Source: Aquabacterium sp. (lineage in GTDB: Bacteria > Pseudomonadota > Gammaproteobacteria > Burkholderiales > Burkholderiaceae_C). Taken from it: a DNA stretch of 64,000 bases. Location: NCBI GenBank assembly GCA_023266355.1, contig JAHFQM010000003.1:62001-126000 (forward strand), in the 5' to 3' direction. Below are positions 1 through 7,973 of this stretch, one piece after another. Both the position numbers and the translations under genes were made by a program. Numbering within the stretch: position 1 is the first letter of the stretch; every line of letters begins with the position of its first letter. The notes beneath the pieces are model-generated. The model saw only the letters and a program-made list of their open reading frames with translations, made no database searches and was not told the origin of the DNA.

Positions 1-890
1 TTGAAGTTGGCGTTGATGTAGGCGTCCATGTCCTGCTTGCGCTGGAGGTCGGACAGCTGGCCCGAGGCCTTCAGGCGCTCCCACTCGCTGCGGGCCGAGG
101 CCAGGCGGCGCTCCCAGTCGGCCCATTCCTCATCGGCCTTGGAGAGGCGGTCGGCGGCGGCCTGGCCGTAACGGGCGACGCGCTCGGCGTGCACGGCGGC
201 GGGGTCTTTGCCGGGCGCCATCTGGGGCACGGGCTCGCCGGGGTCCGGGGCGGGTGGCTGGCCGGACTCGACCTGGGCCATGAACTGCTGGAATTTGGCT
301 TCGTCGTCGGCGTAGAAGGCCTTGGCCCAGTCTTCGCCGAGGATCTGGCGGCGCACCAGGCGCTGCTCCTCGAAGGCGGGGCGCCAGGTCGACTGGTCGG
401 CCTGCACGAAGACGCTGCGCCAGGCGTAGGTGCGCACCTGCCAGTGCTTGTCCCAGATGGCCATGATGGCGTTGGCGAGGGCTTCGCCATGGGCGCGCCG
501 GGCCTCGTCTTCGACCAGGTTGCGGATGTCGGCGATGGTGACTTCGCCCAGACCGAGGATGTAGTACTCGAAACGCTTGCGGAGCTCGGGGCAGGCCGTC
601 AGCTTGTCGCCGGTGACGCACCAGTTGCCGCTGGGCTCGGTGCCCTGGAAGGAGCCTTCCTTGAAGAGTTTGACGCGCACCTGCTCGGCGCTCAGCACCG
701 TGGTGACAGGCGCGCTGGCGTCGCGGGGGGCGGGCGCTTCGTCGGGGCGGATCATGCCCCAGCCGCCGCCTGCGGCCGCACCTGCGATGCTGGCCAGACC
801 ACCCGGCCGCTGCGAGGCCATCCAGCCGGCAGCCACCGCACCCACGGCGAGCGCCACGGCGGCGCCCTTCATCCATCCACGCATCTGCAT
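1..890 (-). CDS. lifO: Lipase-specific foldase (lipase chaperone), 3' end cut by window edge
   Basis: This is an inner-membrane-anchored periplasmic foldase that helps secreted family-I.2 lipases reach their active fold. 296 codons are visible with no stop, so the C-terminus lies outside the window; the family is usually about 340 residues. Residues 7-23 form an N-terminal membrane anchor, followed by an Ala/Gly/Pro-rich linker. The diagnostic chaperone motif appears at residues 104-116 as RKRFEYYILGLGE, close to the family pattern RxxFDYxLsxxGE. The rest is helical and charged, as expected for the lipase-embracing arm. The start at 890 is supported by an AAAGGTG SD about 7 nt upstream. It is the third gene after two tandem lipases on the same strand, so it probably folds both. 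Two strong inverted repeats separate it from the lipases. Confidence 0.9.
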   Translation of the reverse strand, partial: MQMRGWMKGAAVALAVGAVAAGWMASQRPGGLASIAGAAAGGGWGMIRPDEAPAPRDASAPVTTVLSAEQVRVKLFKEGSFQGTEPSGNWCVTGDKLTACPELRKRFEYYILGLGEVTIADIRNLVEDEARRAHGEALANAIMAIWDKHWQVRTYAWRSVFVQADQSTWRPAFEEQRLVRRQILGEDWAKAFYADDEAKFQQFMAQVESGQPPAPDPGEPVPQMAPGKDPAAVHAERVARYGQAAADRLSKADEEWADWERRLASARSEWERLKASGQLSDLQRKQDMDAYINANF

Positions 891-916
891 CGCGCACACC
901 TTTTGACTCGCTGGCC

Positions 917-944
917 GCGCGTGTCCGTGGCCACGGACACGCGC
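917..944. repeat. Perfect 28-bp palindrome upstream of the foldase gene
   Basis: Bases 917-930 are the exact reverse complement of 931-944 (GCGCGTGTCCGTGG and its complement). It lies 26 bp before the foldase start, between the lipases and their chaperone. In RNA it would form a very stable hairpin. It could be a processing or stability element, a partial terminator or an operator. No U-tract follows on the minus strand. Confidence 0.75.
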
Positions 945-952
945 CAATTCTT

Positions 953-983
953 CGACCCGGCCAGGCCAGCGCCGGCCGGGTCG
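953..983 (-). terminator. Strong hairpin after the first lipase gene, possible attenuator
   Basis: A 10-bp stem pairs CGACCCGGCC (953-962) with GGCCGGGTCG (974-983) across an 11-nt loop, starting 25 bp after the stop of the promoter-distal lipase. There is no run of U, so full intrinsic termination is doubtful. Partial read-through would make lipase more abundant than the foldase. Confidence 0.5.
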
Positions 984-1008
984 CACTGCTTCAAAGCACG
1001 GGCTCAGT

Positions 1009-1956
1009 TCACAGGAAGGCCCACTTCAGGCGGTTGGCGTGCTGCACGTAGAAGGCCACCGGGTCCGGCGAGCTGCTGCCGATGGTGCCCAACACCTGGT
1101 TGATTTCGTCCAGGTGGTTCCAGGTGTAGTTGTCCTTGATGACCTTGCCCCAGTGGCTGGAGCAGCGGCCGACCAAGCCGTCGTTCGGCTCGCTGCCGAA
1201 GTACTTGGCGGTTTCGGCCAGGATGGCGTCAGACACGTCCCAACCATTGGTCTTCACCGAAGTGCCCGAGAACGAGTAGAAGCGGATGCTGTTGCCGGCG
1301 ATGGTGGCCTTGTCGGGGCCAACGCCGCAGGTGGTGGTCGGGGCGCCCGCTGGGAACTTGGCGTTGAACTTGGCCGCACCTTCGCTGCTGAGGGCGCCCA
1401 GGGCGGTCAGCAGGTCGGTGTTGCTGGTGGTCTTGTTGCCGGTCAGCCAGGAAATCAGCTTGAGGCCCGCCGTGGCAGCCTGGTCGAAGCCGCCACCCGG
1501 GGTGGTGTTCGCGCCGATGACGTCGGCCACCTTGGAGCCAAAGTGCGTGCCAGCCACGGTGCTGACCGAGGCCACCATCGTGGGCACGGTGCCGGCGGCG
1601 TAGCGCACGGTCGGGCCGCCATGGCTGTGGCCGATCAGGTTGAACTTGGTCACACCATCCTTGGCGGCCCACTGCTTCATCTGCTGGATGAGCTCTTCAC
1701 CGCGGAATTCGGTGGTCTGCGACGGGTTCACCGAAGCGACATAGACGGTGGCGCCTTCGTTGCGCAGGGTGCCGGGCACGTCGTAGAAATAGTTGACGGC
1801 GCCCAGGATGTTGTCAAAGCCGATGAAGCCGTGGACCAGCACGATGGGGTACTTGGTCTTGGCCTGGACGCCCGCATGGGCGGCAGGCGCGGCCAGTGCG
1901 ACGCCAGCCACGACGGCGGCGGCACAGACGGACGAGAGCGAAAGCTTGAATTTCAT
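1009..1956 (-). CDS. lipA: Secreted triacylglycerol lipase, family I.2 (copy 1)
   Basis: This extracellular alpha/beta-hydrolase cleaves triacylglycerols and resembles the Burkholderia cepacia/glumae lipases. Residues 1-28 are a Sec signal peptide ending AHA. The oxyanion region contains LVHGF, the nucleophile elbow is GHSHGG with Ser111, the acid is the Asp of NDGLVGRC (Asp259) and the base is the His of WNHLDEIN (His281). Two cysteines (in TTCGVG and GRCSS) can form the family disulfide. The 315-residue length is normal. The start at 1956 is preceded by GGAG with 6-nt spacing; a longer frame to 1998 would overlap the upstream lipase and spoil the signal peptide. It lies 38 bp after a near-identical lipase and before the foldase, so it probably shares their transcript. 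Confidence 0.93.
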   Translation of the reverse strand: MKFKLSLSSVCAAAVVAGVALAAPAAHAGVQAKTKYPIVLVHGFIGFDNILGAVNYFYDVPGTLRNEGATVYVASVNPSQTTEFRGEELIQQMKQWAAKDGVTKFNLIGHSHGGPTVRYAAGTVPTMVASVSTVAGTHFGSKVADVIGANTTPGGGFDQAATAGLKLISWLTGNKTTSNTDLLTALGALSSEGAAKFNAKFPAGAPTTTCGVGPDKATIAGNSIRFYSFSGTSVKTNGWDVSDAILAETAKYFGSEPNDGLVGRCSSHWGKVIKDNYTWNHLDEINQVLGTIGSSSPDPVAFYVQHANRLKWAFL

Positions 1957-1994
1957 GGTGTTGTCTCCGGTGTTGGGGGTGCGTGCCGTCAGCC

Positions 1995-2957
1995 TCACAG
2001 GCCAGCCAGCTTCAGGCGGTTGACCTGCTGCTTGTAGAACGCGACGGGGTCAGGCGCGCCCTTGCCGATGGTGCCCAGCACCTGGTTGATTTCGTCGAGG
2101 TGGTTCCAGGCGTAGTCGTCCTTGATGACCTTGCCCCAGTGGCTGGAGCAGCGGCCCACCAGGCCGTCGTTGGGCTCGTCCTTGAAGTAGGGCGCGGTGC
2201 CTGCCAGGATCAGGTCGGAGATGTCCCAGCCGTTGGTCTTGACGGCCGTGCCGGAGAAGGAATAGAAGCGGATGCTGTTGCCGGCCACGCTGGCGACTTC
2301 CGGGCCCGTGCCGCAAGCGGTGGTGGGCGCGCCGGCGGGGAACTTGGCGTTGAAGGTGGCGGCGCCAGCGGTGGACAGCGAGCTCAGGGCGGCGGCCAGG
2401 TTGGTGCTGTCGGTGGTCTTGTTGCCGGTCAGCCAGGAAATCAGCTTCAGGCCGGCGGTGGCCAGGCCATTGAGCGTCTTGTCGCCCGAGACTTGCGGGC
2501 CCAGCTCGTCGGCAACCACGGTGCCGAAGTGCGTGCCGGCCACGGTGCTGACCGAGGCCACCAGCGTGGGCACGGTGCCAGCGGCGTAGCGCACGGTCGG
2601 GCCGCCATGGCTGTGGCCGATCAGGTTGAACTTGGCGACGCCGTCCTTGGCGGCCCACTGCTTCATCTGCTGGATGAGCTCTTCACCGCGGAATTCGGTG
2701 GTCTGCGACGGGTTCACCGAAGCGATGTAGACCGTGGCACCTTCGTTGCGCAGGTTGCCGGGGATGTCGTAGAAGTAGTTGACGACGCCCAGGATGCTGT
2801 CAAAGCCAATGAAGCCGTGCACCAGCACGACGGGGTACTTGGTCTTGGCGGTGGTGCCAGCGGCGTGGGCGGCGGGGGCTGCCAGTGCGAGGCCAGCCAC
2901 GGCGGCGGCGGCGCAGACCGCCTTGAGGGCGCCCTTGCGGGTGGAAGTGAAGGTCAT
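1995..2957 (-). CDS. lipA: Secreted triacylglycerol lipase, family I.2 (copy 2)
   Basis: This is the first gene of the lipase operon and a paralogue of the neighbour at 1009-1956. It has 320 residues: a Sec signal peptide ending near residue 32, the GHSHGG elbow with Ser116, Asp264 in NDGLVGRC, His286 in WNHLDEIN, and the same cysteine pair. The two proteins agree over most of their length. They diverge mainly in the stretch after THFG (the lid region of this family) and at the C-terminal tail, which could change substrate preference. The start at 2957 is chosen because AGGAG lies 8 nt upstream and the signal peptide begins there; a longer frame to 3038 adds a Cys/Arg-rich stretch with no signal character. 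Confidence 0.93.
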   Translation of the reverse strand: MTFTSTRKGALKAVCAAAAVAGLALAAPAAHAAGTTAKTKYPVVLVHGFIGFDSILGVVNYFYDIPGNLRNEGATVYIASVNPSQTTEFRGEELIQQMKQWAAKDGVAKFNLIGHSHGGPTVRYAAGTVPTLVASVSTVAGTHFGTVVADELGPQVSGDKTLNGLATAGLKLISWLTGNKTTDSTNLAAALSSLSTAGAATFNAKFPAGAPTTACGTGPEVASVAGNSIRFYSFSGTAVKTNGWDISDLILAGTAPYFKDEPNDGLVGRCSSHWGKVIKDDYAWNHLDEINQVLGTIGKGAPDPVAFYKQQVNRLKLAGL

Positions 2958-3157
2958 GCTCGTGCTCCTGTTGTGTGTGCCTGCGGAAGGGAAACGGATG
3001 TGCGTGGAACGCAGACAGACGCAGTATCTGGAGAACACTTTTCGTTAAATTCAGGGCATACCCTCGCGGCGGGGAAACCTCTCTCCCTCGATGTGTGTAA
3101 AGCGCGTTTGGCGGCAAATTGCGCGCACATCCCCGCAGATGAGGGGGATGAGGCGGT

Positions 3158-3176
3158 GCTTGGGCACGTGCCAAGC
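3158..3176. repeat. Near-perfect inverted repeat upstream of the lipase operon
   Basis: GCTTGGGCAC faces GTGCCAAGC with one extra G, centred on CACGTG. It sits about 200 bp before the first lipase start. It may be a regulator-binding site; nothing identifies the regulator. Confidence 0.35.
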
Positions 3177-3236
3177 GCCCGAAAGCGCAGCAACCGATGG
3201 CATCAGGGTGTGAAATCCTGCACACGGCAGGCCTGA

Positions 3237-3262
3237 CCACCCGGGCGGGCTACGCCGGGTGG
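3237..3262 (-). terminator. Hairpin after rsmI
   Basis: CCACCCGG (3237-3244) pairs with CCGGGTGG (3255-3262), about 22 bp downstream of the rsmI stop. No U-tract follows, so it is only terminator-like. Confidence 0.4.
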
Positions 3263-3284
3263 GGGGCATCGGGGGATGCGGGCC

Positions 3285-4223
3285 TCAGCCTTCGCTGGCG
3301 GTGTCGTCAGCGTGATCGTTGGCCTGGCGCAGGCGCAAGGCGTCGTCGTACAAGGTCTTGCGCGGCAAACCGAGCACATCGGCCACCAGGGCGGCGGCCT
3401 GCTTCACCGGCACGTGGCGCACCAGTTCGCCCAGCAGCGCCGACACCTCCGGCGAGATGCCAGCAGCTTGCGGCGCAGGGGGCTGGGCATGCACCACCAA
3501 CACGAACTCGCCGCGCAGGCGGTTGGCGTCGGCCTGCAACCAGGCCGGCAAGCCGGCCACGGCCACGGTGGCGATGGTCTCGAACTGCTTGCTGAGTTCG
3601 CGGCACAGCGTGACCTGGCCGTCGGGCAGCACCTCGGCCAGCTCGGCGGCCAGGGCCTCGATGCGGTGGGGCGCCTCGAACAGCACGACGCTGTGGTCCT
3701 GCCCCAGCAGCGCGCGCAGGCGGCTCAGGCGCGCCAGGCCTTTGGACGGCAGGAAGCCTTCGAAGCGGAAACCGTGGGCCAGCACGTCGCCCGCCGCGCT
3801 CAGGGCGGTGGTGACGCTGCTGGGCCCGGGCAAGGGCACCACGGGCAGGCCGGCCGCCTGGGCGGCACGCACGAGGTGGGCGCCGGGGTCGGAAATGGCG
3901 GGCGTGCCCGCGTCGCTGACATAGGCCACGCGCTGGCCCTGCTGCAGGCGCGCGATGACCTGCTCGGCCGCCTGGGCCTCGTTGTGCTGGTGCAGGGCCA
4001 GCAGGGATTTGTCCAGCCCGAGGTGGCGCAGCAGGCCGCCGCTGACGCGGGTGTCTTCGCAGGCCACGGCGTCCACCAGGGCCAGCACCTGCACCGCGCG
4101 CAGGCTCAGGTCGGCCAGGTTGCCGATCGGCGTGGGCACGAGGTAGAGCGCGCCTTTGGGATACTGCTGGCTGCCGGCCACCTGTTGAGCGGCCTGGAGC
4201 AGCAAATTGACATCAAGGGTCAC
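3285..4223 (-). CDS. rsmI: 16S rRNA (cytidine1402-2'-O)-methyltransferase RsmI
   Basis: RsmI transfers a methyl group from S-adenosylmethionine to the ribose of C1402 in the ribosomal decoding centre. The protein starts with the typical LYLVPTPIGNLADLSLRA block, then has the EDTRVS motif, the YVSDAGTPAISDPG glycine-rich binding motif and the LPGPSSVTTALSAAG block of the SAM-dependent tetrapyrrole-methylase-type fold. At 312 residues it is slightly longer than E. coli RsmI. The GTG at 4223 is preferred because it lies just before the conserved core and has GGGA 7 nt upstream; a frame to 4304 would run far into yraN. The start overlaps the 5' end of divergent yraN by 17 bp. Confidence 0.92.
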   Translation of the reverse strand: MTLDVNLLLQAAQQVAGSQQYPKGALYLVPTPIGNLADLSLRAVQVLALVDAVACEDTRVSGGLLRHLGLDKSLLALHQHNEAQAAEQVIARLQQGQRVAYVSDAGTPAISDPGAHLVRAAQAAGLPVVPLPGPSSVTTALSAAGDVLAHGFRFEGFLPSKGLARLSRLRALLGQDHSVVLFEAPHRIEALAAELAEVLPDGQVTLCRELSKQFETIATVAVAGLPAWLQADANRLRGEFVLVVHAQPPAPQAAGISPEVSALLGELVRHVPVKQAAALVADVLGLPRKTLYDDALRLRQANDHADDTASEG

Positions 4224-4584
4224 AACGAAATCCCGGGGCGATGAGGGTGAGGAACGCGCCTTGCAGCACCTGCTGGCGCAAGGCTTGGCATTGGTCGAAC
4301 GCAATTATCGGGTGGCGCGGGGCCCGAGCGCGCGCGGCGCCGAGGTGGACCTCATCATGCGCGACCGCGACGGCACGCTGGTGTTCGTGGAAGTGCGCCA
4401 GCGCGCCAGCACCGACCACGGCGGCGCCGCGGCGTCCGTCACGCGGGGCAAGCAGCGCCGGTGCATCCTCGGGGCGAAGTTTTACCTCCAGACACTTTCG
4501 GTGTGGCCGCCCTGCCGTTTCGACGTGGTGGCCATCGACGGCGAAGCCCTGAGCTGGTTGCCCGCGGCCTTCGATGCCAGCTGA
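4207..4584 (+). CDS. yraN: UPF0102 family protein YraN (endonuclease-like)
   Basis: This is a small Holliday-junction-resolvase-like protein of unproven function. The family core is complete: GDEGEERALQHLLAQGL, then ERNYR, AEVDLIMRDRDGTLVFVEVRQR (the PD-(D/E)XK-like block) and KQRRCILGAKFYL. The TTG start at 4207 is unusual but is the only start available before the conserved GDEGE block, and it has GGAG with 7-nt spacing; an in-frame stop lies at 4186. The 125-residue length fits the family. It is divergent from rsmI with overlapping 5' ends. Confidence 0.88.
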   Translation: MTSRVTTKSRGDEGEERALQHLLAQGLALVERNYRVARGPSARGAEVDLIMRDRDGTLVFVEVRQRASTDHGGAAASVTRGKQRRCILGAKFYLQTLSVWPPCRFDVVAIDGEALSWLPAAFDAS

Positions 4585-4606
4585 GCTGACATATCATCGG
4601 CCGCAT

Positions 4607-5185
4607 ATGCCGGATACCCCTTATCTGCCCACCCACTTGCAGCAACCCCTGCTGGAAACCGCCGACTGGCTCTACCAGTCGTCCGAGCGCCTGGCGCTGC
4701 AGCTGAACTTCGCGGCGCAAGCCTTGATGCACACCCTGACCGCTGGCGGGCGGGTGCTGTGCGCCGGCGAGGCCGAAGCCGCCTGGCTGGCCCAGCAAGC
4801 CGCCAACCTGCTGGTGCGGGGCGCGGGCCGCGAGCGCCCTCCCCTGGCGGCGCACGCCCTGGTGCCGGCCAGCAGCCCGCAACACGCCACCCTGGCCCAG
4901 CAACTCAACGCGCTCGGTCACCCGGGCGATGTCTGGCTGGCGTTCTCGATGGAGCGCGACGAACCCGACCTGCTGGCCGCCACACAAGCCGCACGTGAGC
5001 TGGACCTGACCCTCGTGGCCTTCACGGGCGAAGCCGCCAGCGTGCTGGGCCCGCAGCTGCGCGACACCGACGTCTGGGTGCCCCTGCCGGGAACCCAGGC
5101 CCCCACCCTTTTTGCCCTTGGATGGCTGGCCCTGCATGGCCTGTGCGCAGCCGTTGACAACCATTTGCTTGGAGAAGCTGCATGA
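4607..5185 (+). CDS. SIS-domain protein, DiaA/GmhA-like
   Basis: This is a sugar-isomerase-fold protein in the position between yraN and a BON lipoprotein where DiaA-like SIS proteins usually sit. DiaA promotes assembly of DnaA at the origin. The N-terminus (LLETADWLYQSSERLA) and the C-terminus (LHGLCAAVDNHLLG) match the family. The normally conserved GNGGSAADAQH loop is replaced by GEAEAAWLAQQ, so sugar-phosphate binding is doubtful. The start at 4607 matches family length (192 residues); an ATG at 4574 inside yraN is possible. Both have weak SDs. The stop overlaps the next gene by ATGA. Confidence 0.7.
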   Translation: MPDTPYLPTHLQQPLLETADWLYQSSERLALQLNFAAQALMHTLTAGGRVLCAGEAEAAWLAQQAANLLVRGAGRERPPLAAHALVPASSPQHATLAQQLNALGHPGDVWLAFSMERDEPDLLAATQAARELDLTLVAFTGEAASVLGPQLRDTDVWVPLPGTQAPTLFALGWLALHGLCAAVDNHLLGEAA

Positions 5186-5853
5186 ACCCCTCGCGCACGA
5201 CCTTGAACACCCCCGCCCTGCGCACCCGCCTGGTGTGCGCGCTGCTGGCCGCCGCCAGCCTGAGCGCCTGCGCCCCGCTGGTGCTGGGCACCGCCGTCGG
5301 TGGTGCGCTCGTCGCCTCTGACCGCCGCACCTCGGGCGCACAGGTCGAAGACAAGGCCATCGAACTCAAAACCAGCAACCGCCTGGGCGACGCTTTCGGT
5401 GGCCGCGCGCACATCAACGTCAACGCCTACAACCGCATGGTGCTGCTGACCGGCGAGGTGCCGGCAGAGCCCGACCGCCTGACGGCCGAGCAGATCGCTT
5501 CCCGCGTGGAGAACGCTGGCACCGTGGTCAACCAGCTGGTCGTGGCCACCAACAGCACGCTGGGCTCGCGCTCCAACGACGTGCTGCTGGCCACCAAGGT
5601 GCGCGCCACCCTGGTCGACGCCCGCGACATCATCAACAGCGCCTTCGACATCGTTGTCGAGCGCGGTGAGGTCTACCTGATGGGCATCGTGAGCGAGCGC
5701 GAAGCCAACCGCGCCGCCGAGCTGACCGCCAGCATCGACGGCGTCAAGAAGGTCGTGAAGGTCTTCCAGATCATCAGCGAAGACGAGCTGGCCAAGCGCC
5801 AACCCAAGCCCGTGAGCAGCGAGCCGGCGAACACACCGGCTTCCCCTCGCTGA
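5182..5853 (+). CDS. BON-domain outer-membrane lipoprotein (DolP/YraP-like)
   Basis: This is a periplasm-facing lipoprotein with two BON domains that bind anionic phospholipid and support outer-membrane integrity in related species. A signal peptide ends in the lipobox LSAC with Cys30. BON1 covers about residues 70-140 and contains NRMVLLTGEVP; BON2 covers about 148-215 and contains GEVYLMGIVSEREA. The ATG overlaps the SIS gene stop (ATGA), so translation is probably coupled. Its 223 residues are typical. Residues after 205 form a short polar tail. Confidence 0.88.
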   Translation: MNPSRTTLNTPALRTRLVCALLAAASLSACAPLVLGTAVGGALVASDRRTSGAQVEDKAIELKTSNRLGDAFGGRAHINVNAYNRMVLLTGEVPAEPDRLTAEQIASRVENAGTVVNQLVVATNSTLGSRSNDVLLATKVRATLVDARDIINSAFDIVVERGEVYLMGIVSEREANRAAELTASIDGVKKVVKVFQIISEDELAKRQPKPVSSEPANTPASPR

Positions 5854-5889
5854 CGCCTCGCTGAACGCTGCGTTGAACCCTGCGCTGAC

Positions 5890-6810
5890 TCAGCGCAAGC
5901 GGCGGATCAGCCCGGAGGTGTCCTGGCGGCCGCCGCCCATGGCCTGCACATCGGCATAAAACTGGTCGATGAGGGCCGTGGCCGGCACGCGGGCCCCCAG
6001 GCGGCGGGCCTCGTCGAGCACCAAGCCCAGGTCCTTGCGCATCCAGTCGACGGCGAAGCCGAAGTCGAACTCGCTGCGCAGCATGGTCGGGCCCCGGTGG
6101 ACCATCTGCCAGCTGCTGGCCGCGCCTTGCGAGATGACGTCCAGCACCTTGGGCATGTCCAGCCCGGCCTTCTCGCCAAAAGCCAGGGCCTCGGCCAGGC
6201 TTTGCAAGACACCGCCCACGCAGATCTGGTTGACCATCTTGGCCAACTGCCCCGCGCCGCTGTCGCCCAGGTGGGTGACGGCCCGCGCGAAGGCCGCGAT
6301 GAGCGGCTGCACCTGCGCGAAAGCCTGCGCATCGCCACCGCACATCACCGTCAGCGCCCCGTTGATGGCGCCCACATTGCCACCCGACACGGGCGCATCG
6401 ACGAACTGCAAACCACGCTCGCGGGCAGCTGCCGCCAGTTCACGCGCCACATCGGCCGAGGCGGTGGTGTGGTCCACCACGATGCCACCCGACTGCAAGG
6501 TCTGGAACACGCCGTGCGGGCCGCTGACCACCTCGCGCAGGTCGTCGTCGTTGCCCACGCAGGTGAACACCACGGTGGCGCCGCGGGCAGCTTCGGCCGG
6601 GGTGGCGGCGGTCTGTGCCTGCGCCTGAACCACCGCGCCCGCCTGCTCGGTCAACCAGGCCTGCGCCTTGGCGGCCGTGCGGTTGTACACGGTGACGTGG
6701 TGGCCGGCGCGCAGCAGGTGCGTGGCCATCGGGGCGCCCATGGTGCCCAGGCCGATGAAGGCCACGCGGGTGGACGGGTGCGGGGCGTAAGCCTTGTCGG
6801 TCACGGACAT
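5890..6810 (-). CDS. NAD(P)-dependent beta-hydroxyacid dehydrogenase family protein
   Basis: This soluble oxidoreductase belongs to the 3-hydroxyisobutyrate dehydrogenase/tartronate semialdehyde reductase family. The Rossmann motif FIGLGTMGAPMATHLLRAGH is followed by the substrate motif FVDAPVSGGNVGAINGAL. The catalytic lysine block GAGQLAKMVNQI and the C-terminal KDLGLVLDEAR helix are also present. The 306-residue length is typical. The exact substrate cannot be read from sequence. The ATG shares one base with the pilU stop (TGATG), so it is the last gene of the pilT-pilU transcript, although its chemistry is unrelated to pili. Confidence 0.88.
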   Translation of the reverse strand: MSVTDKAYAPHPSTRVAFIGLGTMGAPMATHLLRAGHHVTVYNRTAAKAQAWLTEQAGAVVQAQAQTAATPAEAARGATVVFTCVGNDDDLREVVSGPHGVFQTLQSGGIVVDHTTASADVARELAAAARERGLQFVDAPVSGGNVGAINGALTVMCGGDAQAFAQVQPLIAAFARAVTHLGDSGAGQLAKMVNQICVGGVLQSLAEALAFGEKAGLDMPKVLDVISQGAASSWQMVHRGPTMLRSEFDFGFAVDWMRKDLGLVLDEARRLGARVPATALIDQFYADVQAMGGGRQDTSGLIRRLR

Positions 6811-7946
6811 CAGACGATCCTCAGGTGCTCGGTGCCGGCGCCCAGGTCCTGGTTGCGCGCGCGCTGGCTGTGGAGCTTGATCTGCAAGCGCAGGTCGTTG
6901 ACCGAATCGGCGTTGCGCAGCGCGTCTTCGTAGGTGATGTCGTTGCCTTCGAAGAGGTCGTAGAGCGCCTGGTCGAAGGTCTGCATGCCCAGCTCGCGCG
7001 ACTTCTTCATGATCTCCTTGATCTCGCCAACCTCGCCCTTGAAGATGAGGTCCGCGATCAGCGGCGTGTTCAGCAGGATCTCGACCGCAGCCACCCGGCC
7101 CTTGCCTTGCTGGCGCGGCATCAGGCGCTGCGAGACCAGGGCCTTGAGGTTGAGCGAGAGGTCCATCAGCAGCTGCGGACGGCGCTCTTCGGGGAAGAAG
7201 TTGATGATGCGGTCCAGCGCCTGGTTGGCGCTGTTGGCGTGCAGCGTGGCCATGCACAGGTGGCCGGTTTCGGCGAACTGCACGGCGTGCTCCATGGCCT
7301 CGCGGTCGCGGATTTCGCCCATCAGGATGACGTCGGGCGCCTGGCGCAGGGTGTTCTTCAGGGCGATGCCCCAGTCGTCGGTGTCGATGCCGATTTCACG
7401 CTGCGTGACGATGCAGTTCTTGTGCGGGTGCACGAACTCGACCGGGTCTTCCAGCGTGATGATGTGCCCGTAGGAGCTCTCGTTGCGGTGGTCCACCATG
7501 GCGGCCAGCGTGGTCGACTTGCCCGAGCCCGTCGCCCCCACGAGGATGACCAGGCCGCGCTTGGTGGACGACACTTCCTTGAGCACCTGCGGCAGATGCA
7601 TCGCGTCGATGGTCGGCACGACCTGCGGGATCACGCGCATCACCATGCCCACATGGCCTTGCTGCACGAAGGCGTTCACGCGGAAACGCCCCACGCCGCT
7701 GGGCGAGATGGCGAAGTTGCATTCCTTGGTGCGCTCGAACTCGGCGGCCTGCTTGTCGTTCATGACCGAGCGGGCCAGGGCCAGGGTGTGGCCCGGTGTC
7801 AAGGGCTGCGGCGAGACCTTGGTCACCTTGCCGTCGACCTTGATGGCGGGCGGGAATTCGGCCGTGAGGAAGAGGTCGGAGCCACCGCGCGACACCATCA
7901 GGCGCAACAGGTCGGTGATGAACTTCGAGGCTTGATCGCGTTCCAT
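6810..7946 (-). CDS. pilU: Type IV pilus retraction-associated ATPase PilU
   Basis: PilU is a hexameric cytoplasmic ATPase that assists PilT in retracting type IV pili. It has the PilT N-terminal PAS-like domain, Walker A GATGSGKST, the ASP box LEDPVEFVHPHKN, Walker B VILMGEIRDREAM and a His box (ETGHLCMATLHAN). PilU-specific features are the N-terminus MERDQASKFITDLLRLMV and a C-terminal extension of about 30 residues beyond PilT length (378 in total). It lies downstream of pilT with one gene between them, a variation on the usual adjacent pair. Confidence 0.94.
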   Translation of the reverse strand: MERDQASKFITDLLRLMVSRGGSDLFLTAEFPPAIKVDGKVTKVSPQPLTPGHTLALARSVMNDKQAAEFERTKECNFAISPSGVGRFRVNAFVQQGHVGMVMRVIPQVVPTIDAMHLPQVLKEVSSTKRGLVILVGATGSGKSTTLAAMVDHRNESSYGHIITLEDPVEFVHPHKNCIVTQREIGIDTDDWGIALKNTLRQAPDVILMGEIRDREAMEHAVQFAETGHLCMATLHANSANQALDRIINFFPEERRPQLLMDLSLNLKALVSQRLMPRQQGKGRVAAVEILLNTPLIADLIFKGEVGEIKEIMKKSRELGMQTFDQALYDLFEGNDITYEDALRNADSVNDLRLQIKLHSQRARNQDLGAGTEHLRIV

Positions 7947-7973
7947 GGTGGTCTGCCGGAAGGGGGTGGAGGG

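Larger units (their letters stand above)
2958..3284. other. Intergenic region with the lipase operon 5' region
   Basis: This 327-bp gap lies between rsmI (ends 3285) and the lipase operon (starts 2957), both on the minus strand. It holds a hairpin just after rsmI, a near-palindrome at 3158-3176 and an AT-richer patch around 3040-3060. The lipase promoter must be here, but no -35/-10 pair is convincing. No gene is supported. Confidence 0.6.

Noticed and set aside
36..897. Arg-rich frames around 71-490 and 130-897 in the first kilobase as genes
   Set aside because: The frame starting at 890 gives a lipase chaperone with the RxxFEYxxxxLGE-type motif and a good SD; the others are out-of-frame shadows.
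3158..3176. Sigma-54 promoter at the TTGGCACG-like sequence upstream of the lipases and at 45038
   Set aside because: The -24 like element is present but the -12 TTGC element is missing at the right distance in both places.
1983..3236. 417-codon plus-strand frame antisense to the second lipase
   Set aside because: Composition artefact; the minus-strand lipase carries the full catalytic triad and an SD.
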